A stretch of DNA of 64,000 bases from the NCBI RefSeq assembly GCF_000725425.1, contig NZ_CP006019.1, positions 682,001-746,000 on the forward strand, in the 5' to 3' direction. Numbering within the stretch: position 1 is the first letter of the stretch; the number at the start of each line of letters is the position of its first letter. The notes under the pieces are model-generated. The model searched no databases. It was not told where the DNA came from and was given only the letters and a program-made list of their open reading frames with translations. This document shows positions 25,670 to 34,487 of this stretch, in pieces. The stretch comes from Palaeococcus pacificus DY20341 (GTDB lineage: Archaea > Methanobacteriota_B > Thermococci > Thermococcales > Thermococcaceae). The translations under genes were made by a program, and so were the position numbers.

Positions 25670-25689
25670 TCATTGCCTCAACCGAAAAG

Positions 25690-25700
25690 CTTATAAATAC
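25690..25700 (+). promoter_or_regulatory. TATA box of the 5S rRNA gene
   Basis: CTTATAAATAC lies about 27 bases before the 5S rRNA 5' end, the spacing expected of an archaeal promoter. It shows that this 5S copy is transcribed on its own and not from an rRNA operon. Confidence 0.65.
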
Positions 25701-25721
25701 TTCACTGAGAGTATGTATCGG

Positions 25722-25846
25722 CACGGCGGTCACAGCGGCGGGGCCACACCCGGACTCGTTTCGACCCCGGAAGTTAAGCCCGCCAGCGATCCCGGTTGTA
25801 CTGCCTTCCGAGAGGGGGCGGGAAGCCGGGGACGCCGCCGGCCACT
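25722..25846 (+). rRNA. 5S ribosomal RNA (isolated gene)
   Basis: About 125 bases matching the Thermococcales 5S pattern: terminal helix ACGGCGGTC pairing with GACGCCGCC, CACACCCGG, CGGAAGTTAAGCCCGCC, GATCCCGGTTGTACTGCC and GGGCGGGAAGCCGGGG. No 16S or 23S sequence is adjacent, in keeping with Thermococcales where a 5S gene can be unlinked. Ends are set by the terminal helix and are accurate to a few bases. Confidence 0.95.
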
Positions 25847-25999
25847 AAAACGTTTCTAAAACACTTAATATAAGTCGAATGCTATCAGTATTGTATTTTC
25901 CAAATGATGCTGATTTTTTCGAAAGAGAACCCACTTAAAAAGATTTTAACCCTTTTTATGCTTAAATTGCTCCCAAAGATAAAGTGAAAAAAGAAAAGC

Positions 26000-27367
26000 T
26001 CACTTTTGACAGCACTTTTCTCTCTTTTCAACAGGTAAAATTTCCTTAAAGCCTGTGTACTCCCAGAGGGCCTTTGGTATCTTAACGGTTCCATCCTCCT
26101 CTTGGAAGTTCTCAAGGATTGCTACCATTGCTCTTGAAGTGGCTATTGCTGTTGAGTTAAGCGTGTGCACGAACTTCGGCTTCTCATGCGTCTTGTCTCT
26201 ATACCTTATATTCAAACGCCTAGCTTGCCACTCCGTACAGTTTGAACAGCTCACTACCTCCCTAAACTTCCCTTGGGCGCTCATCCACGCCTCTATGTCG
26301 TACTTTTTAGCTGCGACATAGCCCAAATCTCCCGTACAAATGTTCACCACTCTGTAGGGGATTTCGAGAGCTTGGAATATCTCCTCTGCGTTTTGGAGAA
26401 GCTTTTCATGCCACTCCCAGCTTTCCTCTGGTCTTGCATAGACAAACTGCTCTACCTTGTGGAACTGGTGCACTCTAAAGATTCCCTTAGTATCTTTTCC
26501 AGCCGTTCCCGCTTCCTTCCTAAAGCAGGGGCTGACACCTGCGTAAAGGAGTGGTAAATCGCTTCCATCAAGTATTTCGTTCGCATGAAGTCCAGCTAGG
26601 GGGTGTTCGGCTGTTGGGATTAGGTATAAGTCTTCGCCTTCAATCTTGTAAATGACATCCTCAAAGTCATCGAATATCGTTGCACCCTTTTCAATGAAGC
26701 TCCTCACCATATAGGGTGGATTTACTGGTGTGAAACCCTTCTCAATGAGCTTGTCGAGAGCGAATCTTATCAAAGCTAAGTCGAGTATAACTAGCTCATT
26801 CATTAAGTAGAAGAATCTTGAACCGCTGACTTTTGCTGCCCTTTCGAGGTCGGCACCGCCTATTATGGGCAATAAATCAGCGTGGAGCTTTGGCTTCCAC
26901 TCTATAACCTCGTATTCCATCTTACCTTGGCTCTGTTCAAGGAAGCGCTCCAAATCTCCTCTGTAAACCTTTGCCTTACCCCAAAACCTTATTGGGACAT
27001 TCTCAGTGTCATCCTTGCCAATTGGTACGCTTTCGTGGGTAATGTTAGGCAAGCGCCAGAGGTAGTAATTGATTTTCTCTTCAATGAGCTGGTTTTCTTT
27101 CTCAATTGCTTCAATCTTCTTAACTATTTCCTTGCTCTTTTTAAAAAGCTCGCTTGCGTCTTCTCCAGCTTTTTTCCTCTTCCCTATTTCAACTGCTATC
27201 TTATTGCGCTCCCTTCTAAGGACATTAATTTGCTTCAAATTTTCCCTCCACTTTGCATCAAGCTCAAGAATCTCATCTATCCATTTGAGCTTTTCAATTT
27301 CGCCTCTCTTAAGAAGGTCAGCCCTTACGATATCGGGGTTTTCACGGATAAGCTTCAGACTCAGCAT
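26000..27367 (-). CDS. serS: Seryl-tRNA synthetase
   Basis: Class II aminoacyl-tRNA synthetase charging tRNA-Ser. The 455-residue protein begins with an antiparallel coiled-coil arm (about 25-105, rich in Lys and Glu) that contacts the tRNA long arm, then motif 2 (SPCFRKEAGTAGKDTKGIFRVHQFHK) and motif 3 (LNSTAIATSRAMVAILENFQ). The C-terminus ends in EKCCQK. Start ATG 27367 (MLSLKLIRENPD) fits the Pyrococcus sequence and lies behind GGTGAAAAAG; the GTG at 27376 is inside that site. This is the standard bacterial/eukaryal-type SerRS, not the rare methanogen form. Confidence 0.97.
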   Translation of the reverse strand: MLSLKLIRENPDIVRADLLKRGEIEKLKWIDEILELDAKWRENLKQINVLRRERNKIAVEIGKRKKAGEDASELFKKSKEIVKKIEAIEKENQLIEEKINYYLWRLPNITHESVPIGKDDTENVPIRFWGKAKVYRGDLERFLEQSQGKMEYEVIEWKPKLHADLLPIIGGADLERAAKVSGSRFFYLMNELVILDLALIRFALDKLIEKGFTPVNPPYMVRSFIEKGATIFDDFEDVIYKIEGEDLYLIPTAEHPLAGLHANEILDGSDLPLLYAGVSPCFRKEAGTAGKDTKGIFRVHQFHKVEQFVYARPEESWEWHEKLLQNAEEIFQALEIPYRVVNICTGDLGYVAAKKYDIEAWMSAQGKFREVVSCSNCTEWQARRLNIRYRDKTHEKPKFVHTLNSTAIATSRAMVAILENFQEEDGTVKIPKALWEYTGFKEILPVEKREKCCQK

Positions 27368-27433
27368 CTTTTTCACCTAAAAACTGTAAAGAAGGTAAGG
27401 GCTTAAAACATTTTTCTTAGCATTTTAGCAAAG

Positions 27434-27441
27434 AATATAAG
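27434..27441 (+). promoter_or_regulatory. TATA box of the gal operon
   Basis: AATATAAG stands 33 to 40 bases before the galK ATG; the leader should be about ten bases. A second AT-rich stretch (CTTATAAC, 27452-27459) lies closer to the start. No glycolytic-motif palindrome TATCAC-N5-GTGATA is present, so this operon appears not to be under that regulator. Confidence 0.45.
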
Positions 27442-27473
27442 TAAAGTTCACCTTATAACATTAAGGGATTGAG

Positions 27474-28535
27474 ATGTACACTACAGTTTCTCCAGGAAGA
27501 GTCAACCTCATTGGTGAGCATACTGATTACAGCTTTGGTTATGTGATGCCAATGGCTGTGAACCTTTATACACAGATTGAAGGCGACGCTTTTGAGCATG
27601 TTGAACTTTATTCGAAGCACTTTGAAGAAACTAAGTCCTTCAAGCTTGACCAAATCAAAAAAGAAGACTCGTGGATAGATTACGTCAAGGCCATTTATTG
27701 GGTGCTTATTAGGGAGGGGCTGACCCCAAAAGGTATTAAAGGGAGGATTGGTGGAAATTTGCCCATTGGCTCCGGTTTAAGCTCTTCTGCAAGCTTTGAA
27801 CTCGCTGTAATATCTCTTTTGAACGAAATTTATAAGCTGGGGCTCTCTCCTAAGGACATGGCACTTTTGGCTCAGAGAGCTGAAAACGAATTTATTGGAG
27901 TTCCTTGTGGTATAATGGATCAGTTCATAATTGCTTTGGGAAAAGAAGATCATGCAATGTTCTTAGACACTGAAACGCTTGAATATGAGTATGTTCCGAT
28001 TCCAAAGGATATCCAGATTTTGGTTTTTCACACTGGTGTTAGGAGGATGTTAACCGGCTCTGCTTATGCAGATAGGCGGAAAATGGTAGTGGAGGTTCTC
28101 AGAAGAATCAGCAAGAAGTCCTCAAAGCATGTAGAAGAAAAAGACCTTAAAGGTCTCCCTGGGATATACAAAAGGCGCTTTGGTTACATAATAAGGGAAA
28201 ATAAGCGCGTATTGAATGCTCGGGATGCTCTAAAATCAGGAGACGTAGAAACTTTTGGGAAGATTCTAACTGAGGCCCATTTAGACATAGCGAGGAACTA
28301 TGGGGTAAGCTGCGGGGAGCTTGACTACATCGTAAGGAAAGCTGTTGAATTTGGGGCATATGGGGCAAGGCTGACGGGAGCGGGCTTTGGAGGTGCCGCT
28401 ATAGCAGTTGTAGATAGAGAGAAAGGGAAAGAGATTGGCGATAGGCTTTTGCTCGAATACTCTAGGGCATTCAGGTGGAAGGCTAAATACTTTTTAGTTG
28501 AGGCATCACAGGGCGTTGAAGTTTTTAGGGGGTGA
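27474..28535 (+). CDS. galK: Galactokinase
   Basis: ATP-dependent phosphorylation of galactose at C1, first step of the Leloir pathway. The 353 residues carry all GHMP-kinase signatures: PGRVNLIGEHTDYSFGYV (7-24, galactokinase signature), GGNLPIGSGLSSSASFELA, VPCGIMDQF and the C-terminal ARLTGAGFGGAAIAVV. Length matches other Thermococcales enzymes. It leads an operon with a GH57 alpha-galactosidase four bases downstream; galT is at the far end of the island. Confidence 0.97.
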   Translation: MYTTVSPGRVNLIGEHTDYSFGYVMPMAVNLYTQIEGDAFEHVELYSKHFEETKSFKLDQIKKEDSWIDYVKAIYWVLIREGLTPKGIKGRIGGNLPIGSGLSSSASFELAVISLLNEIYKLGLSPKDMALLAQRAENEFIGVPCGIMDQFIIALGKEDHAMFLDTETLEYEYVPIPKDIQILVFHTGVRRMLTGSAYADRRKMVVEVLRRISKKSSKHVEEKDLKGLPGIYKRRFGYIIRENKRVLNARDALKSGDVETFGKILTEAHLDIARNYGVSCGELDYIVRKAVEFGAYGARLTGAGFGGAAIAVVDREKGKEIGDRLLLEYSRAFRWKAKYFLVEASQGVEVFRG

Positions 28536-28539
28536 ACTC

Positions 28540-29625
28540 TTGCACGCCCTTGTTTTTCACGGCAATCTGCAGTATGCTGAGATTCCAAAGGGTGAAATTT
28601 CGAGAGTGATTGAAAAATCATACTTCCCAACGATAAGGGAGCTTTTGAAAAGCGAGATTCCATTTGCTTTGAATATAACTGGTTTTTCCCTCCAATTTCT
28701 GCCGCAGGAGCTTATAAACACCATTAAAGAAGGCATTGAAAGTGGATTAATCGAAATTACTGGCACTGCGTATACCCATGCAATCCTTCCGCTTTTGCCG
28801 CTTGATAGGGTTGAAGCTCAAGTGGTGAGGGACAGAACATTAAAAGAGGAAATTTTTGAGGTCTCTCCTAAAGGCTTTTGGCTTCCTGAGCTGGCTTATG
28901 ACCCAATAATCCCCGCGATTTTAAAGGACTGCGGCTATGAGGAAGTGTTCATTGATGGTGAGGCTTTACTCTTTTCGAATCACCTGAACTCTGAGATAAA
29001 GCCAATAAAGCCACTTTATCCACACTTAATTAAAGCGCAAAGGGGAGAAGGCCTCGTTTATCTCAACTATTTGTGGGGTCTTAGAGAGCTTAGAAAAGCA
29101 CTAAAGCTGACTTTTGGCGGAAAGGTTACTCTTAAGGCAGTTAAAACTATAAACGCTATTCCTGTATGGGTGGCCGTAAATACAATCGCCATGCTTGGAG
29201 TTGGCGGTTTTCCCTTGATGAGCGTTAAAAAAGCTGCAAAGTGGCTAAGAGGAATGGACAATGTTCTTCTTTACGGCACGGACATAGAGTTCTTCGGATA
29301 CCGTGATTTGGCGGGCTATACCTTGGAGGTCAGGAAAATTGTCGAGCTCATAGAGGAACTCAACACTGATATAATTTTCCCAAGTAAGCTAAAGCATAGT
29401 GGAAGAAAACTTTACCTAAGGACTTCGAGCTGGGCACCTGATAAGAGCCTTAATATTTGGACTAAAGACGAAGGTAATCGGAGGTTGAACACGCTCTCTT
29501 ATGAGTTAAATGGAGAAAACGCATTTTTGGCTGAAAACAGCGACGCCCGTGGATGGGAGCCTTTAGCGGAGCGCAGGCTGGATGCTTTTAAAGCTATTTA
29601 TAACGCTTGGAGGGATGAAGAGTGA
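28540..29625 (+). CDS. galA: GH57 alpha-galactosidase
   Basis: Intracellular hydrolase releasing galactose from alpha-galactosides. The 361-residue product matches the GH57-type alpha-galactosidase first described beside galK in Pyrococcus furiosus. The N-terminal motif FHGNLQYAEIPKGE replaces the HxHQP motif of amylopullulanases, and PKGFWLPELAYDP puts a glutamate at residue 117, the position reported as catalytic nucleophile in the P. furiosus enzyme. LLYGTDIEFFGYRD near residues 247-260 is the likely acid/base region. Start is TTG 28540 behind GGGGGTGA; there is no ATG nearby, and this start reproduces the Glu117 numbering. Its stop overlaps the permease start (GTGA). Confidence 0.92.
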   Translation: MHALVFHGNLQYAEIPKGEISRVIEKSYFPTIRELLKSEIPFALNITGFSLQFLPQELINTIKEGIESGLIEITGTAYTHAILPLLPLDRVEAQVVRDRTLKEEIFEVSPKGFWLPELAYDPIIPAILKDCGYEEVFIDGEALLFSNHLNSEIKPIKPLYPHLIKAQRGEGLVYLNYLWGLRELRKALKLTFGGKVTLKAVKTINAIPVWVAVNTIAMLGVGGFPLMSVKKAAKWLRGMDNVLLYGTDIEFFGYRDLAGYTLEVRKIVELIEELNTDIIFPSKLKHSGRKLYLRTSSWAPDKSLNIWTKDEGNRRLNTLSYELNGENAFLAENSDARGWEPLAERRLDAFKAIYNAWRDEE

Positions 29626-30965
29626 AGAATTTAAGGCGCAGAGCATCGATTGTTTTACTGGTTTTGATGGCTGCTTTTTTGATGGCTGATCAAAATCTTC
29701 TACCTCCCAACTATCAGCAGATTATGGCCGAGTTTGGTATAAGCGAAACTCAAATGGGTCTCGTTTCAACGATTTTCGTTGCTACAAGTGCTTTGATAAC
29801 CCTAATTTGGGGTTTTCTATCGGACATTAAGCGGAGAAAGCAGCTGTTGGTGGTTGGCGTTCTTTTAGGAGAAATTCCATGTTTTTTAACGGCGTTCGTC
29901 CAAAGCTATCCTCAACTTTTGCTCATGCGCCTCTTCACGGGCATTGGAGTTGGCTCAATAATTCCAATTGGATACTCCTTGATAGCAGATATGTTTGAAG
30001 AGGAGCACAGGGGAAGAGGGTACGCTTACATACAAACAGCCTTTGGCTTTGGAACGCTTTTTGGCATGGTTATCGCAGGATTAATAGTGAGCTGGAGGCC
30101 TCCTTTCATAATTGCATCTGTCCCAAACTTTATCCTCGCACCTCTATTCTATTTGATAGCAGAAGAGCCAAAGCGCGGTCAAAGCGAAAAGGAGCTTAAA
30201 GAAGTCCTTGAGAAAGGCTACGAATATGAGTATCGCTTAAGCTGGGATGCTGTAAAGAAGTCCTTTCAAACGAGGACAAACATATTAATATTTATCCAAG
30301 GCCTCTTTGGCACTGTTCCATGGGGAGTGCTCATGTACTGGCTCGTCTCGTTCCTTATCGTATCCAGAGGTATGGCCAAGGACACCGCTACATTTGTTCT
30401 CTTAATTCTGGGGATAGCGACGGTTATAGGAACGCTCTTCGGTGGATTCGTTGGAGACTACTTCGAAAAGAGGATGAAGGGAGGAAGGGCAGTAGCAACG
30501 GGACTGGCAGTATTCCTAGGCATGCTCGCTGCTTTAGGAATAGTAATATACCCCCTGCCAAGTGAGCTCACCGCTAAAGGCTGGATTGCTCTCGCAGTGT
30601 ACTCGTTCCTCTTTCTCCAGCTCGTAACATTTGCGGGTCCCAATGTAACTGCAATAATCTCACAAGTTAATCTCCCTGAAGACAGAGGAACTGTTTTTGG
30701 GGTTTTCAACATTATAGATAACGTTGGAAAAGCTTTTGGGCCTTTATTGGGGGGCTTTTTAATAGAGACCCTGCGAAGTGCGGGCTATACAAATACGCTC
30801 GCTTATGAGTATGCCATTATAATAGGCTCGCTCTTTTGGCTGCCCTGTGCACTCGTATGGATTTGGATAAGAAAGCAGTACCCTGAGGATAGGGAAAATA
30901 TTGGAGAAATCCTAAGGAAAAGAGCGGAGGAAATTCTGCGGAGGGAGGCGCATGATGCCTTTTGA
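29622..30965 (+). CDS. Major facilitator superfamily permease, probable galactoside carrier
   Basis: A 447-residue membrane protein with 12 predicted helices. MFS hallmarks are GFLSDIKRRKQLLVVGV (motif A loop after helix 2), LMRLFTGIGVGSIIPIGYSLIADMF and the second-half loop GFVGDYFEKRMKGGRAVA. GTG 29622 overlaps the stop of the alpha-galactosidase gene by four bases. Position within the gal operon suggests uptake of galactose or short galactosides; the neighbouring deacetylase allows an N-acetylated sugar as well. The transported sugar cannot be read from sequence. Confidence 0.92.
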   Translation: MKNLRRRASIVLLVLMAAFLMADQNLLPPNYQQIMAEFGISETQMGLVSTIFVATSALITLIWGFLSDIKRRKQLLVVGVLLGEIPCFLTAFVQSYPQLLLMRLFTGIGVGSIIPIGYSLIADMFEEEHRGRGYAYIQTAFGFGTLFGMVIAGLIVSWRPPFIIASVPNFILAPLFYLIAEEPKRGQSEKELKEVLEKGYEYEYRLSWDAVKKSFQTRTNILIFIQGLFGTVPWGVLMYWLVSFLIVSRGMAKDTATFVLLILGIATVIGTLFGGFVGDYFEKRMKGGRAVATGLAVFLGMLAALGIVIYPLPSELTAKGWIALAVYSFLFLQLVTFAGPNVTAIISQVNLPEDRGTVFGVFNIIDNVGKAFGPLLGGFLIETLRSAGYTNTLAYEYAIIIGSLFWLPCALVWIWIRKQYPEDRENIGEILRKRAEEILRREAHDAF

Positions 30966-31776
30966 AATGCTAAACAAGATGTTGGGGAGTTTAGATGACT
31001 TGGACGCCCTCAAGGCACTAATCCAAAGGTTCTTTGGTATAGACTTCGATGATCCGTTTAGAGATGTTAAAAAGGTTCTCTGTGTTCAACCGCATCCAGA
31101 TGACTGCGAAGTGGCAATTGGGGGAATATTAGCAAAGCTTTATCTTGAAGGAAAGGATATAGCTTACTTAACACTAACTGATGGCTCTATGGGAAGCCAC
31201 GACATAAGCTTAGAGCCAAAGGCTCTTGCGGAGATTAGGAAGGAGGAACAGGCGAGAGCTGCAAAGATAATTGGCGTGAAAAAGCTTATATGGCTTGATT
31301 ATATGGATACAGAGCTTCCATACTCCCCAGAAGTGAGGAACAAAATAATAAGCACGATTAGAGAAGAAAAGCCAGATATGGTTTTAGCCCCTGACCCTTG
31401 GCTTCCCTACGAAGTTCATCCTGACCACAGAAACGCTGGCCTCTTAGCGATGGAAGCCACATTCTTCGCGTCTTTCCCACATATAAACAAAGGCGACCTG
31501 GAGAACGGCCTAAAGCCGCACGATGTTCCTTTAGTTGGGCTTTACTACACAGCGAGACCTAACTACATTGAGGATATAACGGACATCTTTGAAGTCAAGC
31601 TCAAAGCTTTAAGAGAGCATAAAAGTCAGTTCGAAGCTAATTGGCAACAGTGGGAGATTTTCTTCAAATCTATGGCTCTATTCTATGGCAAAAGGATAAA
31701 TGCGATGTATGGGGAGGGACTTAAAATCCTTCCAAAAATGCTCCTTCACATCACTCCCTTCGCTGAGGTGATTTGA
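30952..31776 (+). CDS. PIG-L/LmbE-family N-acetylglucosaminide deacetylase (Dac-like)
   Basis: Zinc-dependent deacetylase of the family that includes diacetylchitobiose deacetylase of Pyrococcus and Thermococcus. The 274 residues contain the metal motif PHPDD (47-51; His48, Asp51), LTDGSMGSHD and the third zinc ligand in EVHPDHRNAG (about 143-152). The N-terminal 35 residues are a helical extension, as in archaeal Dac. It overlaps the permease by 14 bases and the GH4 gene by one base. Its place in a galactoside operon rather than a chitin operon suggests a disaccharide containing both galactose and an N-acetylhexosamine; this is inference. Confidence 0.88.
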   Translation: MMPFEMLNKMLGSLDDLDALKALIQRFFGIDFDDPFRDVKKVLCVQPHPDDCEVAIGGILAKLYLEGKDIAYLTLTDGSMGSHDISLEPKALAEIRKEEQARAAKIIGVKKLIWLDYMDTELPYSPEVRNKIISTIREEKPDMVLAPDPWLPYEVHPDHRNAGLLAMEATFFASFPHINKGDLENGLKPHDVPLVGLYYTARPNYIEDITDIFEVKLKALREHKSQFEANWQQWEIFFKSMALFYGKRINAMYGEGLKILPKMLLHITPFAEVI

Positions 31777-33086
31777 TGAGGATAGCCTTCATCGGTGCAG
31801 GGAGCATCTTCACTCCTTTAGCCCTCTACACAGTAGCGAACAGCGATGTTTTGGCTGATGCAGAAATTTATCTCATTGATGTGGATGGGGAGAGGCTGAA
31901 GTTTATTGAAGCTGTGGGGAGAAAAATAGGCAGGATTTTCAAAAAGGAGCTTAAAATTCAAGCCTTCACAGATGTAAAAAATCTACAAAATGTGGGTATT
32001 GACTATGCTGTTATCTCAGTGGAAAAGGAGAGGTATAAGCGCTGGCACTTGGATTTTGAAATCCCACATAAATACGGCATAAAGCAGGTCTTAGGGGAGA
32101 ACGGCGGCATCGGTGGGCTTAGCCACACTTTAAGGGTCGTTCCTTTGGTTTTAAGCATCGCTGAGGTTATTGGAGACATAAACAAAGATGCCTATACATT
32201 TATCTATTCAAATCCAGAGCCGAGGGTTACCTATGCTGTGAACAACTACGCAAAGCTAAAGAACGTTTATGGTTTGTGTACTGGTTACTTAGAGCGTAAA
32301 GAGAGCCTAGCTACTCTTTTAAACGTTAAGGAGAATGAGATAACCTTTACTGCCGCTGGGCTTAATCACTTCACTTGGCTTAAAGAGCTTAGCGTTAAAG
32401 GGAAAGATGGCTATCCAATCTTGGATGAAGTCCTAAAGAAGAGCCCTTCCTTTGAACCACTTTCCCAGCTCCTCTACAAAATCTATGGTCTCCTTCCATC
32501 GCCGAGCGACAACCACATAGGTGAATACCTACCATTCGCTTGGGAGTTAGTGCCTGAGGAAAAGAAGGGCTTAAAGTGGATTGAGCGGACGAGAAAAGAA
32601 GGGGAAGAGGTTAGGAAGCTCTTGAGGCTGTTTTTAAAAGGTTTAGTGCCGAAGCTTGCTTTCAATAAGTTCATCAAAAACCCAGACGTTGCGATGAGCA
32701 TCGTTGAGGGGCTTGAAGGCAAAGAAAAGCTTCAAGAGGCGATAAACGTCCCAAATGATGGCCACATAAACGGCCTTCCAAAGAGCACCATAGTTGAAGT
32801 TCCGGCTAAAACCTCACCTAAGGGGGTAAAGCCCCTTAGAGTTGAGCTCCCAAGGGAGATAATAGCCTTATTGAGAACACAAGCAGAGATTCAAAAACTT
32901 AGCGCAGAAGCTGCAGGCGAGGGAAGCATAGAAAAAGTTGCTAAAGCAGTTCTTCTCGACCCTGTCGTGAACAATGCGGAGAATGGACTTAGGGCGATGG
33001 CTGAGCTGATGAAGGTTCATTTGGATATGCTGCCTCAGTTTGACGAGAGGGATATCGAGGAAATAGAGAGAATAATAAAGAGCTAA
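31776..33086 (+). CDS. GH4-family NAD-dependent glycosidase
   Basis: GH4 enzymes cleave glycosides by transient oxidation at C3 with NAD and a divalent metal. The 436 residues start with a Rossmann IAFIGAGSIFTPLAL, then GENGGIGGLSHTLRVVP, the YSNPEPRVTYA loop, and the metal ligands Cys168 (GLCTGYLER) and His198 (AGLNHFTWLKEL), spaced as in characterised members. The CHSVQ-type sequence of alpha-glucosidases/galactosidases is replaced here by CTGYLE, closer to the phospho-beta-glucosidase side. ATG 31776 follows GAGGTGA and overlaps the deacetylase stop by one base. GH4 is uncommon in archaea. Substrate unknown. Confidence 0.88.
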   Translation: MRIAFIGAGSIFTPLALYTVANSDVLADAEIYLIDVDGERLKFIEAVGRKIGRIFKKELKIQAFTDVKNLQNVGIDYAVISVEKERYKRWHLDFEIPHKYGIKQVLGENGGIGGLSHTLRVVPLVLSIAEVIGDINKDAYTFIYSNPEPRVTYAVNNYAKLKNVYGLCTGYLERKESLATLLNVKENEITFTAAGLNHFTWLKELSVKGKDGYPILDEVLKKSPSFEPLSQLLYKIYGLLPSPSDNHIGEYLPFAWELVPEEKKGLKWIERTRKEGEEVRKLLRLFLKGLVPKLAFNKFIKNPDVAMSIVEGLEGKEKLQEAINVPNDGHINGLPKSTIVEVPAKTSPKGVKPLRVELPREIIALLRTQAEIQKLSAEAAGEGSIEKVAKAVLLDPVVNNAENGLRAMAELMKVHLDMLPQFDERDIEEIERIIKS

Positions 33087-34351
33087 AGATTCTCCAATCC
33101 ATGCTTTTCAATCAGCTCATCACTTATTTCCCTGCTCTTTGCTATTTCTCCATAAATATATGCGCTCCTTCTCGGCCTTCTTTCAAAAGTCTTGTAGTCA
33201 ACTTCAACAAGCCCAAATCTCGGCTCAAAGCCCTCTGCCCACTCGAAGTTGTCCATGAGCGACCAGTAGAAGTAACCTCTAACATCGTAGCTTTCTTTTA
33301 AAGCTTTGTGGACGTATTGAAGGTGCTGAATTATGAACTCTATGCGCCACTCATCGTCGAGTGTAGCTATGCCATTTTCAGTTATGTAAATAGGCTTCTT
33401 ATAGCGGCTTTGAACATTTGTTATCGCTTCATAGAGGCCTTTTGGATAGATGCTCCAGCCCATCAACGTCTTGCGCTCGCTTAAATCGGCCAATTTGGCT
33501 TCAAAGAAGAACTTTAGGGGATTCCAGCTATGCTTGACTTCTGATGCTGTATAATAATTAACTCCGATGAAGTCGACATCGCTCTTCGGGACATCATAAG
33601 TTTTTAGAGGGGTTTTCACTTTTCCACTCCAAATCGCATCGAGAAAGTTCCAGTTGAAGAGATTATCTACTCTATCTCTCGCTTTCTTGTCACGCTCGCT
33701 TTCGCTTGCAGGAATGAAAATCGGAATGTTCTTAACGATTCCAACTTTGAAGTTTCGCCCATTCAAAATTTCATAAGCTATAGCGTGGGCTTTAAGCAGA
33801 TTTGCCTCAACCTTTCCAGCATTTAGGGGATTTTTAACGAAAGGCGGCCAATACCCTTGGATGTAGCTCATCATAACGTATACCATAGGCTCGTTGAAGG
33901 TTGCTATTAGCTCAACACCTTCCAAGTTCTCGGCTATTGTTTTTACATAGATTTCCCAGTACCTCAAGTTCTCCTCTTTCGCAAAGCCACCTTTCTTCAT
34001 GAACCACATTGGGCTTGTAAAGTGGTGGAGTGTAACCATTGGAGTAATGCCCCTTTCATTGAGCAGATTTACAATTTCTTGATATCTCTGGAGGGCTTTT
34101 TCATTGAACTCCTTCTCCTTCGGAAAGATACGGCTCCATTCTATGGAGAAGCGATAAGCGTTGTAGCCGAGCATGGCCATAAGATCAATATCCTCTTTGT
34201 AGAGCTCCCAATGGTTGCAGGCTTTTCCAGATTTGTATTTTAGCTTTCCCTTCTGCTCATAAAACCACCAATCATTGAAGATATTGTTCCCTTCAATTTG
34301 GTGGGAGGAGGTTGCAGTCCCAAAAAGGAAACTCCGGGGAAATCTGAACAT
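33083..34351 (-). CDS. GH1 beta-glycosidase
   Basis: Retaining beta-glycosidase (beta-galactosidase/glucosidase). The 422 residues show FLFGTATSSHQIEG, ITPMVTLHHFTSPMWF, the acid/base TFNEPMVYV, and the nucleophile in PIYITENGIATLDD; the C-terminal WSLMDNFEWAEGFEPRFGLVEVDY is also typical. At 422 residues it belongs to the short archaeal subgroup (Pyrococcus horikoshii has a 423-residue member), not the 470 to 510-residue CelB type. Start ATG 34351 (MFRFPRSFLFG) is preferred over GTG 34360. Convergent with GH4 (four-base overlap), so it has its own promoter near 34380-34390. Confidence 0.94.
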   Translation of the reverse strand: MFRFPRSFLFGTATSSHQIEGNNIFNDWWFYEQKGKLKYKSGKACNHWELYKEDIDLMAMLGYNAYRFSIEWSRIFPKEKEFNEKALQRYQEIVNLLNERGITPMVTLHHFTSPMWFMKKGGFAKEENLRYWEIYVKTIAENLEGVELIATFNEPMVYVMMSYIQGYWPPFVKNPLNAGKVEANLLKAHAIAYEILNGRNFKVGIVKNIPIFIPASESERDKKARDRVDNLFNWNFLDAIWSGKVKTPLKTYDVPKSDVDFIGVNYYTASEVKHSWNPLKFFFEAKLADLSERKTLMGWSIYPKGLYEAITNVQSRYKKPIYITENGIATLDDEWRIEFIIQHLQYVHKALKESYDVRGYFYWSLMDNFEWAEGFEPRFGLVEVDYKTFERRPRRSAYIYGEIAKSREISDELIEKHGLENL

Positions 34352-34487
34352 GCATGACACCCATTACCCAGATATGTGGCGATATATTAATAAACTTTGG
34401 CACAGGAATATAAACAAATAGAAACCATTGACTTTGCTTTAGTCAATAGTTTTGGGGACTTTAATTGTTCTATGGAAAATTTTGGAT
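34352..34487. promoter_or_regulatory. Divergent promoter region with inverted repeat
   Basis: Leftward TATA-like TTAATATA (about 34383-34390, minus strand) serves the GH1 gene. Rightward AATATAAAC at 34407-34415 serves the C13-like gene, with transcription expected near 34436. That point is covered by the inverted repeat ATTGACT (34427-34433) / AGTCAAT (34441-34447), seven bases apart, placed as a repressor site would be. Confidence 0.45.
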
